A stretch of 41,197 nucleotides of DNA. Origin: Clostridia bacterium (GTDB lineage Bacteria; Bacillota; Clostridia; UBA1212; UBA1255). The stretch is from assembly GCA_017620915.1 (NCBI GenBank), contig JAFZSK010000100.1, forward strand, positions 1 to 41,197, given 5' to 3'. Positions 15,362 to 24,318 of the stretch are shown here, one piece after another. Under the pieces are notes generated by a model. That model ran no database searches. It was not told the origin of the DNA and saw only the letters and a list, made by a program, of their open reading frames with translations. Made by a program: the position numbers and the translations under genes. The first letter of the stretch is position 1, and each line of letters begins with the position of its first letter.

Positions 15362-16345
15362 ATGCGGTACCGGAAGCTGTTTGAAGAACTACCGCCGTTG
15401 TCCGCCGCCGCGCTGGGCACGGATTACTACGGCAAGACCATACCGGAGCCGGAGGCGCGGGCGCTCATGGATGCGTATCTGGCGGCGGGGGGCAACGTCA
15501 TTGACACCGCCCACGTCTACTCCGACTACCTGCCCGGCGTGAAACACATGAGCGAGAAAGTGATCGGCCGCTGGCTATGGGACAACGACGCACGCAGCCG
15601 CGTCATCCTCTGTACCAAAGGCGGTTTTCCGGTGGTGGGCGACATGCACGCGTCGCGCATCGACCGCGACAGCATCCGCGCGGATCTGTACGAGAGCCTG
15701 GGCTGCCTCGGCGTGGACAACGTCGACATCTACTGGCTCCACCGCGACGACCCCGCCAAACCGGTATCTGAGATCGCCGGCTGGATGGACGAGCTTTACC
15801 GCGAAGGCGTGTTCAAGTACTGGGGAGTATCCAACTGGAATTCCCGCCGGATTGAAGAAATTCGCGCGTACTGTGCGGAAAACGGCCTCGTGCCCCCCGC
15901 ATGTTCGCAGATCAAATGGAGCCTGGCCGTGCCGAAACCGGGCAGCGCCGGCGATGACACACTGCAGGAAATGGATCGCGCGGAGCACGCGTGGTATCTG
16001 AAAAATCCGCTGCCGCTGTTCGCGTATTCGTCCCAGGCCAAGGGGTTTTTCTCCAAACTCAGCGCTACGGGCGGCAAGGATCCGGGCGGCAAAGCGGGCA
16101 AACGCTACTTCACCGCGGGCAACGTCAAACGGTTCCGCACGCTGGAGCGGCTCTCCGGAGAGACCGGTTACAGCCCGGGGCAGCTGGCGATCTGGTGGAT
16201 GACGCGCCCGGGGACGATACCGACGGTGCCGGTGATTGGGCCGCGGAATATTGACCAGCTAACGGACACGCTGACGGGCGTCAACGCCGAAATTGCCCCC
16301 GATATCCTCAAAAAATACGCACTTTTCCGAAAAGATCATGTTTGA
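15362..16345 (+). CDS. Aldo/keto reductase
   Basis: The 327-residue cytoplasmic enzyme is a (beta/alpha)8 aldo-keto reductase using NAD(P)H. The catalytic tetrad is visible: D48 and Y53 (NVIDTAHVYSDY), K86 (LCTKGG) and H127 (YWLHRDD). The cofactor-binding end has PTVPVIGPRN, and the SNWNSRRIEEI segment is typical. The length is standard. The start lies 8 bp after the preceding gene. The last bases overlap the start of holB by 8 bp. The substrate is unknown; an aldehyde or ketose from the surrounding sugar pathways is possible. Confidence 0.9.
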   Translation: MRYRKLFEELPPLSAAALGTDYYGKTIPEPEARALMDAYLAAGGNVIDTAHVYSDYLPGVKHMSEKVIGRWLWDNDARSRVILCTKGGFPVVGDMHASRIDRDSIRADLYESLGCLGVDNVDIYWLHRDDPAKPVSEIAGWMDELYREGVFKYWGVSNWNSRRIEEIRAYCAENGLVPPACSQIKWSLAVPKPGSAGDDTLQEMDRAEHAWYLKNPLPLFAYSSQAKGFFSKLSATGGKDPGGKAGKRYFTAGNVKRFRTLERLSGETGYSPGQLAIWWMTRPGTIPTVPVIGPRNIDQLTDTLTGVNAEIAPDILKKYALFRKDHV

Positions 16346-17366
16346 AACGCTGTTGGGACAGGAATATGTGAAACGTACGCTGACGGACGCGCTGGCGACC
16401 GGCCGCGTTGGCCACGCGTACCTGTTCTGCGGTCCGGCGGGGATCGGGCGGAAGAGTTTTGCCGCCGAATTCGGGCGCGCGGTGATGTGCACGGCGCCGG
16501 GAGCGGACGGAGAGGCCTGCGGACAATGCCTCAGCTGCCGGCTGATGGCGGCGGGCAATAACCCGGACTACAAACTGATCACCGGCGAAGAGGGCAAGAC
16601 CGGAATCGGCGTGGAGACCGTGCGGGCGCTGGAGGAGGATATTGTCACCGCGCAGGCGGCGGGACGGCGGAAGATATATGTAATTGACCGCAGCGAGAAG
16701 CTGACGGTACAGGCGCAGAACGCGTTGCTCAAGACCATCGAAGAACCGCCCGAATATGCGATGCTGATACTGATCTGCGCCAATCCGTCACTGCTCATCG
16801 ACACCGTGCGGTCGCGGGTGACGCGGCTGGACTTTGCGCGCAACACGCGGGAGGAAGTACTCCGGGCGTATAGCGAAAAGGCCGGAAAAAACGGCGCGGA
16901 GCTCACGCCGGAGGAGAAGGATCTGGTGGCGGCGTACGCGGACGGCATCATCGGCCGGGCGCTGCAGTTCACGGATTTCGAGCTGTTCGGGCAGCTGCGG
17001 GAGGAATTGTTCGGGGCGGTCGATCAGTTAAATGCGGGCGGCAGCCGGTTTTTCCAGAGCTTCGTCGACGCCCTCACGGCGGAAAACGCCGCGAAGAACA
17101 AAGAGTTCGTGTTTTTTGAATTGACCTCGTACGTGCGGGACGCGGCAATGCTCGCCCGTTTCGGCGAGACCGCGCCGATGCAGAACAATAAATACCGCGA
17201 TAAACTAGCCGGACTGGCCGGCTGCCTCGGGCGGCACGGCTGCGCGCGGATGCTGGACCGTATTGCCGACGCCTGGCTCTGCGCGGGACAAAATGTAAAC
17301 TACCGTTCCGTGGCGGTCAATCTCGCCGCGGACTTCATCGATACAGCGAAAGGAAAGCAGATATGA
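16338..17366 (+). CDS. holB: DNA polymerase III subunit delta'
   Basis: The 342-residue protein is the delta' subunit of the clamp loader, which opens and loads the sliding clamp. The N-terminus MFETLLGQEYVKRTL is standard. The modified P-loop GPAGIGRKSF, the zinc-binding cysteines C-G-Q-C-L-S-C, and LTVQAQNALLKTIEEPPE with the following RSRV are all present. The start is the ATG at 16338, overlapping the aldo-keto reductase stop by 8 bp; a longer in-frame extension inside that gene is rejected. The stop overlaps the ricT start (ATGA). holB next to ricT is the usual Firmicutes order. Confidence 0.93.
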   Translation: MFETLLGQEYVKRTLTDALATGRVGHAYLFCGPAGIGRKSFAAEFGRAVMCTAPGADGEACGQCLSCRLMAAGNNPDYKLITGEEGKTGIGVETVRALEEDIVTAQAAGRRKIYVIDRSEKLTVQAQNALLKTIEEPPEYAMLILICANPSLLIDTVRSRVTRLDFARNTREEVLRAYSEKAGKNGAELTPEEKDLVAAYADGIIGRALQFTDFELFGQLREELFGAVDQLNAGGSRFFQSFVDALTAENAAKNKEFVFFELTSYVRDAAMLARFGETAPMQNNKYRDKLAGLAGCLGRHGCARMLDRIADAWLCAGQNVNYRSVAVNLAADFIDTAKGKQI

Positions 17367-18256
17367 CAAACGTAGTCAGCATCAGATTCCGCCAGAGCGG
17401 CCGCACGTATTTGTACGACCCGGACGGACAGGAGATAAAGAAGGGCATGCATGTGCTGGCGGAAACGGCCCACGGGCTGGAGTACGGCGAAGCAGTCACG
17501 GGCGTGCGGGAAGTGGACGACTCGGCAATTGTCCCGCCGCTGAAGCCGGTGATCCGGATCGCCACGCCGTCGGACGATGAGACGTACGCGGAGAATTGCC
17601 GCCGGGAGCAGGAAGCGTTCGTGCGCTGCCGCGACGAGGTGGAAAAATTCGGACTGGACATGCGCCTGATCAACGCGGAGTACACCTTTGACAACAGCAA
17701 ACTGCTCATCTATTTCGTGGCGGAAAACCGCATCGACTTCCGCGAACTGGTCAAGGCGCTGGCGTCAATATTCCGCACCCGCATCGAACTGCGGCAGGTG
17801 GGCTCGAGGGATCAGGCGCGCACCGTGGGCGGTCTGGGCATCTGCGGCCGGGTGATCTGCTGCGCGTCGGCAATGAACGATTTCCAGCCGGTCTCCATCA
17901 AAATGGCGAAGACGCAGGGTTTTTCGCTGAGCCCCACTAAAATTTCGGGCACCTGCGGCCGCCTGATGTGCTGCCTCAAATACGAGCAGGACGCGTACGA
18001 AGACGCCATGAAGCGCGTGCCTTCGGAGGGCAGCGTGGTGGATACGCCGCTGGGCAAGGGCGTGGTGACGGAGGCCAATTACCTGCGCGAGACCGTCAAA
18101 GTCAGCCTGGAGGGCAACAGCGAGACCACGGAAGTGGAATTGTTCCCGGCTTCCGATGTCAAAAACATCGGCAAACGCCGCAAGAACGGTACGGTCCAGC
18201 TGGACGTGTCGCCGGAGGAAGAGGCGGAGCTGAAGAAGCTGTCGTCAAAGGATTGA
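17363..18256 (+). CDS. ricT: PSP1-domain regulator RicT (YaaT)
   Basis: The 297-residue protein is RicT/YaaT. In Bacillus the Ric complex (RicA, RicF, RicT) carries iron-sulfur clusters and stimulates RNase Y-dependent mRNA maturation. The PSP1 core is seen in AENRIDFRELVKALASIFRTRIEL and RDQARTVGGLGICGR; the cluster-binding cysteines are in CGRVICCAS and GTCGRLMCCLKYE. The gene overlaps holB by 4 bp (ATGA), with AAAGGAAAG upstream. No ricA or ricF homologue is in the window. The C-terminal 20 residues are charged. Confidence 0.93.
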   Translation: MTNVVSIRFRQSGRTYLYDPDGQEIKKGMHVLAETAHGLEYGEAVTGVREVDDSAIVPPLKPVIRIATPSDDETYAENCRREQEAFVRCRDEVEKFGLDMRLINAEYTFDNSKLLIYFVAENRIDFRELVKALASIFRTRIELRQVGSRDQARTVGGLGICGRVICCASAMNDFQPVSIKMAKTQGFSLSPTKISGTCGRLMCCLKYEQDAYEDAMKRVPSEGSVVDTPLGKGVVTEANYLRETVKVSLEGNSETTEVELFPASDVKNIGKRRKNGTVQLDVSPEEEAELKKLSSKD

Positions 18257-18293
18257 CAACGGGGCTGAAATAAGCACGGAAAGCGTGAACGCC

Positions 18294-20756
18294 ATGGCGG
18301 ACAACAGATACGAACAAACACTTAAGCGGCTCGCCGCGTACGGGCAGGAACACCTGCTGGACGGGTTCCGCACGCTCAGCGAGGCGGAGCGGGAGAGGCT
18401 GCTGGATGATATTGACGACGCGGACCCCGCGCAGATGGCGAAACTGTATCAGAAAGCGCTGCGGCATCAGCAGGGCGGCGAAGTCAGCGCTGCGGAATTG
18501 ACGCCGCTGGCGCCGGTGGACGCCGATAATCTGTCCGCGGAAGAGCGCAAACGGCTGACCGGGCTCGGCCTTGAGCTGATCAAGGCGGGAAAGCTGGCGG
18601 TGTTGACGATGGCGGGCGGCCAGGGCACGCGGCTGGGCCACGACGGGCCCAAAGGAACGTTCGACCTGGGATTGCCCTCGCATAAATCGCTGTTTGAACT
18701 GCACTGCGACCGGCTGCGCCAGGTGTGCGGGCTCGCGGGGGGGTACGTGCCCTGGTATATAATGACCAGTGAACTGAATCACGCCGCAACGGTGGAGTTT
18801 TTCCGCATGAACAACTGGTTCGGCTACCCCGCGGACAAGATCCGCTTCTTTCCCCAGACCATGATCACGCCGCTCACGCCCGACGGCCGGATGCAGCGCG
18901 AGACCCCCTCGAAGCTGCTGAAGAGCCCCAACGGCAACGGCGGCATGTTCGTTTCCCTGAAAAAGCAGGGCTGCCTCGCGGAACTGCAGGCGGAGGGGAT
19001 AGAGTATCTGATGGTCACGGGCGTTGACAACTGCCTCATCAAGATGGCGGACCCGCTCTTTCTCGGCGCGCTGGCGGCGGACAACGGCGCGGAAGCCATT
19101 GCCAAATCCTACCTCAAACGCGGTCCCGGCGAGAAATCCGGCATCTTCTGCTACCGCGGCGGAAGGCCGTGCGTGGTGGAATACACCGAGATCCCGCAGG
19201 AGTGCGCAGAGGCCACGGACGCGGCAGGCAACTACGTCTACGGCGACTGCAACCTCCTCGCCTACGTGTTCCGTATGGACACCGTGGCCAAACTGTGCGA
19301 GACCGGCATGGAATACCACGTGGCAGTCAAAAAACTCAAGTATTACGACCCGGCCACCGGCGCGCAGACCGAGCAGGCGGGCGGGTACAAGTTCGAAATG
19401 TTCCTGTTTGACGCGTTCCGCGCGCTCCGGAGCCTGAAAGTGCTGCGCGTAAAGCGCGAAGACGAATTCGCGCCGGTCAAAAACCTCACCGGCGAAGACA
19501 GTGCCGAACTGGCCAGAAAGATGTATGTGGAGTATATGAAGAAGAACAAGATCCAGATGCGCACGCCCCTCGTGGAGATGGACGGCGACGAGATGACCCG
19601 GGTGATCTGGGCGAAGATAAAGGGGCTGGTGCTGGAGCCGTTCGTTGACCTCAACACCGAATACTACGACTTGTCCGTGCAGAACCGCGACGCCACGGAG
19701 GACCGCGTGACCGTCGAGAGCGCGTTGGCCACCAAAAAATACGGTGTGGCGGTCAAGTGCGCCACCATCACGCCCAACGCCGCCCGCGTTCAGGAGTACA
19801 ACCTGCACAAACAGTGGAAGAGCCCCAACGCCACCATTCGCGCGATCCTGGACGGCACCGTGTTCCGCGCGCCGATCCTGGTGGATGGCATCACGCCGCT
19901 GGTGCCCGGCTGGAAGAAGCCCATTGTGATCGCGCGCCATGCGTACGGCGACGTGTACGCCGCGGTGGACGCGAAGGTGCCCGCGGGCGGCAAGGCGGAA
20001 CTGGTGATCACCGGGCCGGACGGCAGCGAGACGCGCAGCGTGGTCAAGGCGTTCGACGGCGACGGCATCGTGCTGGGCATGCACAACACCGACGCGTCCG
20101 TTGCCAACTTCGCCCGCGCCTGCTTCAACTACGCCCTCGACAAAAAGCTCGATCTGTGGTTTTCGGCGAAAGATACGATCTTGAAAGTTTATGACGGCGA
20201 ATTCCGCAAGATCTTCGCGGATATATACGAAAATGAGTATAAGGCCAAATTCGAGGCGGCGGGGATCAGCTATTTCTACACGCTGGTGGACGACGCCATT
20301 GCCCGCGTGATGAAGTCGGAAGGCGGCTTCCTGTGGGCGTGCAAGAACTATGACGGCGACGTGTTCTCGGATATGCTGGCCACGGCGTTCGGCAGCCTCG
20401 CCATGATGACGTCGGTGCTGGTCTCGCCGGAAGGCTACTACGAATTCGAGGCGGCGCACGGCACGATCCCGCGGCACTACCACAAATATCTGCGCGGCGA
20501 ACCCACCTCCACCAACCCGGTGGCAACGCTCTTCGCCTGGACCGGCGCCCTCGCCAAACGCGGCGAGATGGACGGCAACGCCGAGCTGGTCGATTTCGCG
20601 TTGACCGTAGAGCGCCAGACGCTTGCGCTGATCGCGTCGGGGCGGATGACGGGGGACCTGGCGCTATTGTCAACTCTCGAACACAAAACTGTACTGAATC
20701 TGGACGAATTTTTAAGCGAAGTGGCCGCGTTGACCGCGCGCGAACTGAACAAATAA
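18294..20756 (+). CDS. Fusion: UAP1-like UDP-sugar pyrophosphorylase + NADP isocitrate dehydrogenase
   Basis: The single 820-residue frame encodes two complete enzymes. Residues about 1-412 are a UDPGP-family nucleotidyltransferase closest in motif to eukaryotic-type UDP-N-acetylglucosamine pyrophosphorylase: GGQGTRLG (108-115) then PKGTFDLGLPSHKSLFE, VPWYIMTS, SPNGNGGM, GVDNCLIKMADP, VVEYTEIP, and KREDEFAPVKN. Residues about 415-820 are a full eukaryotic-type (human IDH1-like) NADP isocitrate dehydrogenase: VEMDGDEMTRVIW, KCATITP (488-494), SPNATIRAILDGTVFR, ARHAYGDVY (Arg equals human R132), SAKDTILKVYDG, NYDGDVFSD, and AAHGTIPRHY...STNP. All catalytic positions I can align are kept in both halves. 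The ATG at 18294 is preferred over GTG 18285 by spacing from GGAAAG. A possible internal start at 19536 (GGAG 3-4 nt upstream) is poorly spaced. It follows ricT by about 37 bp. Confidence 0.92.
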   Translation: MADNRYEQTLKRLAAYGQEHLLDGFRTLSEAERERLLDDIDDADPAQMAKLYQKALRHQQGGEVSAAELTPLAPVDADNLSAEERKRLTGLGLELIKAGKLAVLTMAGGQGTRLGHDGPKGTFDLGLPSHKSLFELHCDRLRQVCGLAGGYVPWYIMTSELNHAATVEFFRMNNWFGYPADKIRFFPQTMITPLTPDGRMQRETPSKLLKSPNGNGGMFVSLKKQGCLAELQAEGIEYLMVTGVDNCLIKMADPLFLGALAADNGAEAIAKSYLKRGPGEKSGIFCYRGGRPCVVEYTEIPQECAEATDAAGNYVYGDCNLLAYVFRMDTVAKLCETGMEYHVAVKKLKYYDPATGAQTEQAGGYKFEMFLFDAFRALRSLKVLRVKREDEFAPVKNLTGEDSAELARKMYVEYMKKNKIQMRTPLVEMDGDEMTRVIWAKIKGLVLEPFVDLNTEYYDLSVQNRDATEDRVTVESALATKKYGVAVKCATITPNAARVQEYNLHKQWKSPNATIRAILDGTVFRAPILVDGITPLVPGWKKPIVIARHAYGDVYAAVDAKVPAGGKAELVITGPDGSETRSVVKAFDGDGIVLGMHNTDASVANFARACFNYALDKKLDLWFSAKDTILKVYDGEFRKIFADIYENEYKAKFEAAGISYFYTLVDDAIARVMKSEGGFLWACKNYDGDVFSDMLATAFGSLAMMTSVLVSPEGYYEFEAAHGTIPRHYHKYLRGEPTSTNPVATLFAWTGALAKRGEMDGNAELVDFALTVERQTLALIASGRMTGDLALLSTLEHKTVLNLDEFLSEVAALTARELNK

Positions 20757-20769
20757 AGGAGATGTTTAT

Positions 20770-21498
20770 ATGAAAAAAGTAGGACTGCAATTGTATTCCG
20801 TCGGCGGCGACATGGCCCGCAGCGTGCCGGAGACCCTCAAACGTGTGGCGGAACTCGGGTATTCGCAGGTGGAGTTTGCGGGGTATTTCGGCGTTGACGC
20901 CAAAGAAATGAAGCGCATGCTGGACGAGTACGGACTCGAAGCGGTGAGTTCCCACGCCAACGTGGTGGGCGATCTTGATGCCGAACTCGAATACATGCAC
21001 ACCGTGGGCTCGCACAACATTGCCTGCGCCGGCATCGGCGACTTTAACAGCCGCGACAACGTGCTGCGCATCGCCGAACTGTTCAACCGCATCGGCGCGC
21101 GCTGCGAATCGGAAGGCATCCACTTCAGTTACCACAACCACGCGCACGAATTCGCGCGGGATGAGCAGGGCAAATGGCTGCTGGACGACCTGTACGAGAA
21201 CACCGACCCCGCGCTGGTACACGTGCAGCTGGACGTGTGCTGGGCCACCGTGGGCGGCGCGGATCCGGTGGAGTATCTGCGCAAGTATCAGGCACGCGTG
21301 AAGTCTGTGCACATGAAAGAGGTCAAGACGGTGGCCCCGTACGACGGCACTGCCATCGGCGAGGGTATCGTGGACTTCAAGGGCATTTACGGGCTGTTCG
21401 GGGACAACGCCATCTACATTGTGGAGCAGGAAGGCCTCCGCGATATGGAGACCTGGGAAGGCCTCCGCCGCAGTGTAGAATACCTCAAAAAGCTATGA
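20770..21498 (+). CDS. TIM-barrel sugar phosphate isomerase/epimerase
   Basis: The 242-residue protein is a xylose isomerase-like TIM barrel. Family markers include KKVGLQLYSVG at the first strand, GYSQVEFAGYFG, FSYHNHAHEF (metal-ligand His/Glu region), VQLDVCWATVGG (Asp ligand), VKSVHMKEV and the final glutamate in YIVEQEG. Such enzymes interconvert keto-sugars, inosose or similar compounds using a divalent metal. AAAGGAG precedes the ATG by 8 nt. The stop overlaps the next start (ATGA), so it works with the esterase-like lipoprotein. It follows the fusion gene by 13 bp. Confidence 0.88.
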   Translation: MKKVGLQLYSVGGDMARSVPETLKRVAELGYSQVEFAGYFGVDAKEMKRMLDEYGLEAVSSHANVVGDLDAELEYMHTVGSHNIACAGIGDFNSRDNVLRIAELFNRIGARCESEGIHFSYHNHAHEFARDEQGKWLLDDLYENTDPALVHVQLDVCWATVGGADPVEYLRKYQARVKSVHMKEVKTVAPYDGTAIGEGIVDFKGIYGLFGDNAIYIVEQEGLRDMETWEGLRRSVEYLKKL

Positions 21499-23057
21499 GC
21501 GGCGGGGTTAAGCGCGTCGCGTTAACGGCGCTGGCAATAATAATGGCGTTGACGGCAGTGCTGGCCGCTGGCGGCTGCAAGAAGAAGGCGGAGAAGTATC
21601 CGCGGGTGAACATTGCCCCTCCGGCGCTGACGCCGCAGCCCAAGCCCAACGACGACGGCCGCGAGATCAAGTTCACCGTGAACCACACGCTTTCCTCCAA
21701 CATGGTGGTGCAGCGCAACAGCTACTTTAACGTGTTCGGCACGGCGGAGACCGACGGCGGCGTGATCTACGGCGAGTTCATGGACGAGCAGCGCTACGCG
21801 GTCGTCACCAAAGACGGCACCTGGGCTATGCAGTTCTCTTCTCACGAAGCCACCGCGGAGCCGCAGCAGCTGAAGCTGTACACCACCCACGGCGAAGAGC
21901 AGGAGCTCGCCGACATTCTGGTGGGCGACGTATGGGTGATCTCCGGTCAATCCAATGCCGAGCTCAACCTGGCCGGACCGATCTCCAAGACGCCGGACTA
22001 TGTGAACGAGATCAAGGCGGCGGACAACATCCGCATCTTCCGTCAGACCCGCCAGGCGGTCATGGACGCGCAGGAGGCGGGGACTATTGACGTTACACAG
22101 CCGCAGAACGATGTAACCGATCTGAGCTGGCACTGGGAGCGCACTACAATGCAGTCTACCGCGGCGTTCTCGGCGGTCGGGTATTATTTCGCAAAGGAGC
22201 TGAGCCGGACCGTTGACGTCCCGCTGGGCATCGTGATGGCCGCTTCGGGCGGGTCAACGCTGCACGAACTGATGCCCGTTGACCTGGCGAAGAGCCTCGG
22301 CTTCACGACCGGCGCGGCGGTGCCGATGGGCGGCTTCTACAACACGCTGCTGCACCCGTTCACCCGCAACAGCATCACCGGTATGATATTCTACCAGGGT
22401 GAGAGCGAGAGTGCCGGCGGCCAATACGTCAACTACGCCCGCAACCTGGCCCGCACCGTTGAAGCGTACCGCAAAGTCTGGAAGCTCGAATTCCCGTTCA
22501 TCAACATACAGCTCAGCTCGCATCTGGGTGAAGGCACGCTGTACTGGCCGGAGCTGCCGCGCCTGCGCACCGCGCAGTTCGACGCGTACCGGCAGATACC
22601 GAATTCGTATATCGTCACTTCGATGGATCAGGGCTGGCAGAAGGGCGACCCGGACTGGGCGCATCCGCTCTACAAGTATGAACTGGGCAAGCGCGCCGCG
22701 AAGATCGCCGCGTGCGTGTCGTACGGGCAGGGAAGCGAGGAATACGCGCTGGCGCCGGAGCCTGACAAGATCACGTGGAACGACAACAAGACAGTTACAA
22801 TCAAGTTCAAGCACGTGGGCGACGGGCTGAAGCTGATGACGGGGGACAAGATCAAAGGCCTGACGATCGTGGACGAATACGGCGACCGGCTGGCGACCGA
22901 GGCGGAGTTTATTGACGGGTCAACGATCAAACTGACCACATTCTCCACCGACGCCAAAGCGGTGGCGTACTGTCTCGACCAGAACGGCGCGCCGGACAAC
23001 GCCAACCTGGCCAACAGCGAAGGCATCCCGATGCCGGCGTTCCTGATCTATAGATAA
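21495..23057 (+). CDS. Sialate O-acetylesterase-like lipoprotein (SASA family)
   Basis: The 520-residue product has a signal with a near-lipobox AAGGC (Cys28), so it is probably lipid-anchored outside the membrane. After an N-terminal beta-sandwich (residues about 50-150) comes the SGNH-type hydrolase domain: nucleophile SGQSNAELNL, IVMAASGGSTLHE (oxyanion Gly), FYQGESES and the Asp-His end DQGWQKGDPDWAHP. Together these give a complete Ser/Asp/His set. A C-terminal beta domain (about 430-520) follows. Activity is removal of acetyl groups from sialic acid or xylan; the substrate cannot be fixed. The ATG overlaps the isomerase stop, and a longer frame upstream is an out-of-frame shadow of that gene. 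Confidence 0.88.
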   Translation: MSGGVKRVALTALAIIMALTAVLAAGGCKKKAEKYPRVNIAPPALTPQPKPNDDGREIKFTVNHTLSSNMVVQRNSYFNVFGTAETDGGVIYGEFMDEQRYAVVTKDGTWAMQFSSHEATAEPQQLKLYTTHGEEQELADILVGDVWVISGQSNAELNLAGPISKTPDYVNEIKAADNIRIFRQTRQAVMDAQEAGTIDVTQPQNDVTDLSWHWERTTMQSTAAFSAVGYYFAKELSRTVDVPLGIVMAASGGSTLHELMPVDLAKSLGFTTGAAVPMGGFYNTLLHPFTRNSITGMIFYQGESESAGGQYVNYARNLARTVEAYRKVWKLEFPFINIQLSSHLGEGTLYWPELPRLRTAQFDAYRQIPNSYIVTSMDQGWQKGDPDWAHPLYKYELGKRAAKIAACVSYGQGSEEYALAPEPDKITWNDNKTVTIKFKHVGDGLKLMTGDKIKGLTIVDEYGDRLATEAEFIDGSTIKLTTFSTDAKAVAYCLDQNGAPDNANLANSEGIPMPAFLIYR

Positions 23058-23081
23058 GCGTCGTTTCAACTATTGGACAAT

Positions 23082-23110
23082 AAAAGGGGCTGTTTATACA
23101 GCCCCTTTTT
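23082..23110. terminator. Bidirectional rho-independent terminator
   Basis: An 11-bp stem AAAAGGGGCTG with its complement closes a 6-nt loop and is flanked by A and T runs. It separates the convergent esterase-like genes that end at 23057 and 23133. Confidence 0.9.
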
Positions 23111-23132
23111 AATTTGCCTCGGGCGGTGAAGA

Positions 23133-24290
23133 TCACGTCGGGCAACGCCAGTCGAACGCGAGCTCCGGCGCCTTGAACGGCAGGCGGAAGAAGTGCTCGT
23201 CCAGAGGCGCGCCGGTGCGCTTGTGGTCAATGATATTGACCAGCCGCGCCACGTCGCACACCGCGTGGGCGTGGGTGCCGGGGCGGAAGTACCAGTATAA
23301 ATTGTCCTCCACGCCCAGAAACTTGAACACTTCTTTGGCGGCAACGCTCGTCTGCCACGACCCCACCGGATTCGCCCAGAGATCGCCCGCGGCTTCCGAG
23401 ACGAACAGGATGCGCGGCGCGATCATTGCCTTCAGGAAGTGCGTATCGAAGGGCAGCTCGGCTTCGCGTTTGTCGTACGCGCCGAACTCGGGCCCCATCC
23501 AGAAACTGAACACGCGCCACAGATCTTCCAGCGTTTCGCTGCGGCCTTCCGGACCGCCCTCAAAGCGGCCTTTCATATGGATGCGGTAGCAGCCGCAGGC
23601 GCCGGCGCAGGTCTCGTTGGGATTGACGACTTTCGCGCGCGTGTCCAGCGCACCGGCTAAAGCGGCGGTCTTGCCCCCGCGCGAATGGCCGCTGAACGCG
23701 ATCCAGTTAAAATCGATCGGCAGCCGGAGCTGTTCCAGGGCGTCAACGCACCGCGAATACCCCCACGCCCACGCCGCCAGCGCCCCGAAATCCATGCCGG
23801 GATACGTGCGATAGATCGGACCGTTGCGGCGGCCTTTGTTGTTGATATCGGGCGCCAGTTCGGTGCGGTCAAAAAACACCCAGCCCACGCCCTTGTTCAG
23901 CGCCGCGCCGAGGTATTCCTTGTCCATATGGTATTTCCAGCCCAGGTCGCCGTCCACGATCACCGGCACTTTTTCGCCGGGCCGGTCGGGCAGCAGCACC
24001 TGCATCTTGAACGACAGCGGCGCCTCGCGCGTGCCGGTGTGGATCATGTAGTTTATTATCCCCGCGCCGAAATAGAGCGGCTCCACTTCCACAAATTCGG
24101 GCGCCGGCGGCTGCACGCCGTACTGCAGTTCGATGGCGGTCTTGTATATCTCCGCACGGCGCGCCGGCCAGTCCGCCGGATCGGTGAGGCGGGTGCCGTT
24201 GTCCCGCACGAACGGATCGGGCAGTTTGCCCAGCAGGTTGTATTCGGTGAGCTCGAGTTGGCCTTCGCGGACCGGGTCGTTGAGATTCAT
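23133..24290 (-). CDS. Glucuronoyl esterase-like hydrolase (CE15-type alpha/beta hydrolase)
   Basis: The 385-residue protein has no signal peptide. The nucleophile motif FSGHSRGGKTA resembles the G-C-S-R-x-G-K-x-A of CE15 glucuronoyl esterases, which cut methyl-glucuronate esters joining xylan to lignin, with His in place of the usual Cys. Residues DFGALAAWAWGYSRCVDAL (about helix C) and PRILFVSEAAGDLWANPVGSW, WYFRPGTHAHA (catalytic His) match the family. The ATG at 24290 has AAAGGAG upstream; the longer frame to 24326 lacks one. It is the last gene of the paaK operon and lies 28 bp after the TIM-barrel gene. The absence of an export signal suggests an intracellular ester of an imported oligosaccharide. 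Confidence 0.82.
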   Translation of the reverse strand: MNLNDPVREGQLELTEYNLLGKLPDPFVRDNGTRLTDPADWPARRAEIYKTAIELQYGVQPPAPEFVEVEPLYFGAGIINYMIHTGTREAPLSFKMQVLLPDRPGEKVPVIVDGDLGWKYHMDKEYLGAALNKGVGWVFFDRTELAPDINNKGRRNGPIYRTYPGMDFGALAAWAWGYSRCVDALEQLRLPIDFNWIAFSGHSRGGKTAALAGALDTRAKVVNPNETCAGACGCYRIHMKGRFEGGPEGRSETLEDLWRVFSFWMGPEFGAYDKREAELPFDTHFLKAMIAPRILFVSEAAGDLWANPVGSWQTSVAAKEVFKFLGVEDNLYWYFRPGTHAHAVCDVARLVNIIDHKRTGAPLDEHFFRLPFKAPELAFDWRCPT

Positions 24291-24318
24291 GGCAGGGCTC
24301 CTTTCGTTCGGGCAGAAA

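Noticed and set aside
19521-19536. Fusion gene being two genes with an internal IDH start
   Set aside because: There is no stop between the halves, and the only Shine-Dalgarno-like GGAG is 3-4 nt from the ATG at 19536, too close for efficient initiation. A minor internal start cannot be excluded.
18159-20483. Minus-strand open frame of 774 codons opposite the fusion gene
   Set aside because: Antisense shadow; composition shows no domain and the plus-strand frame has full catalytic motifs.
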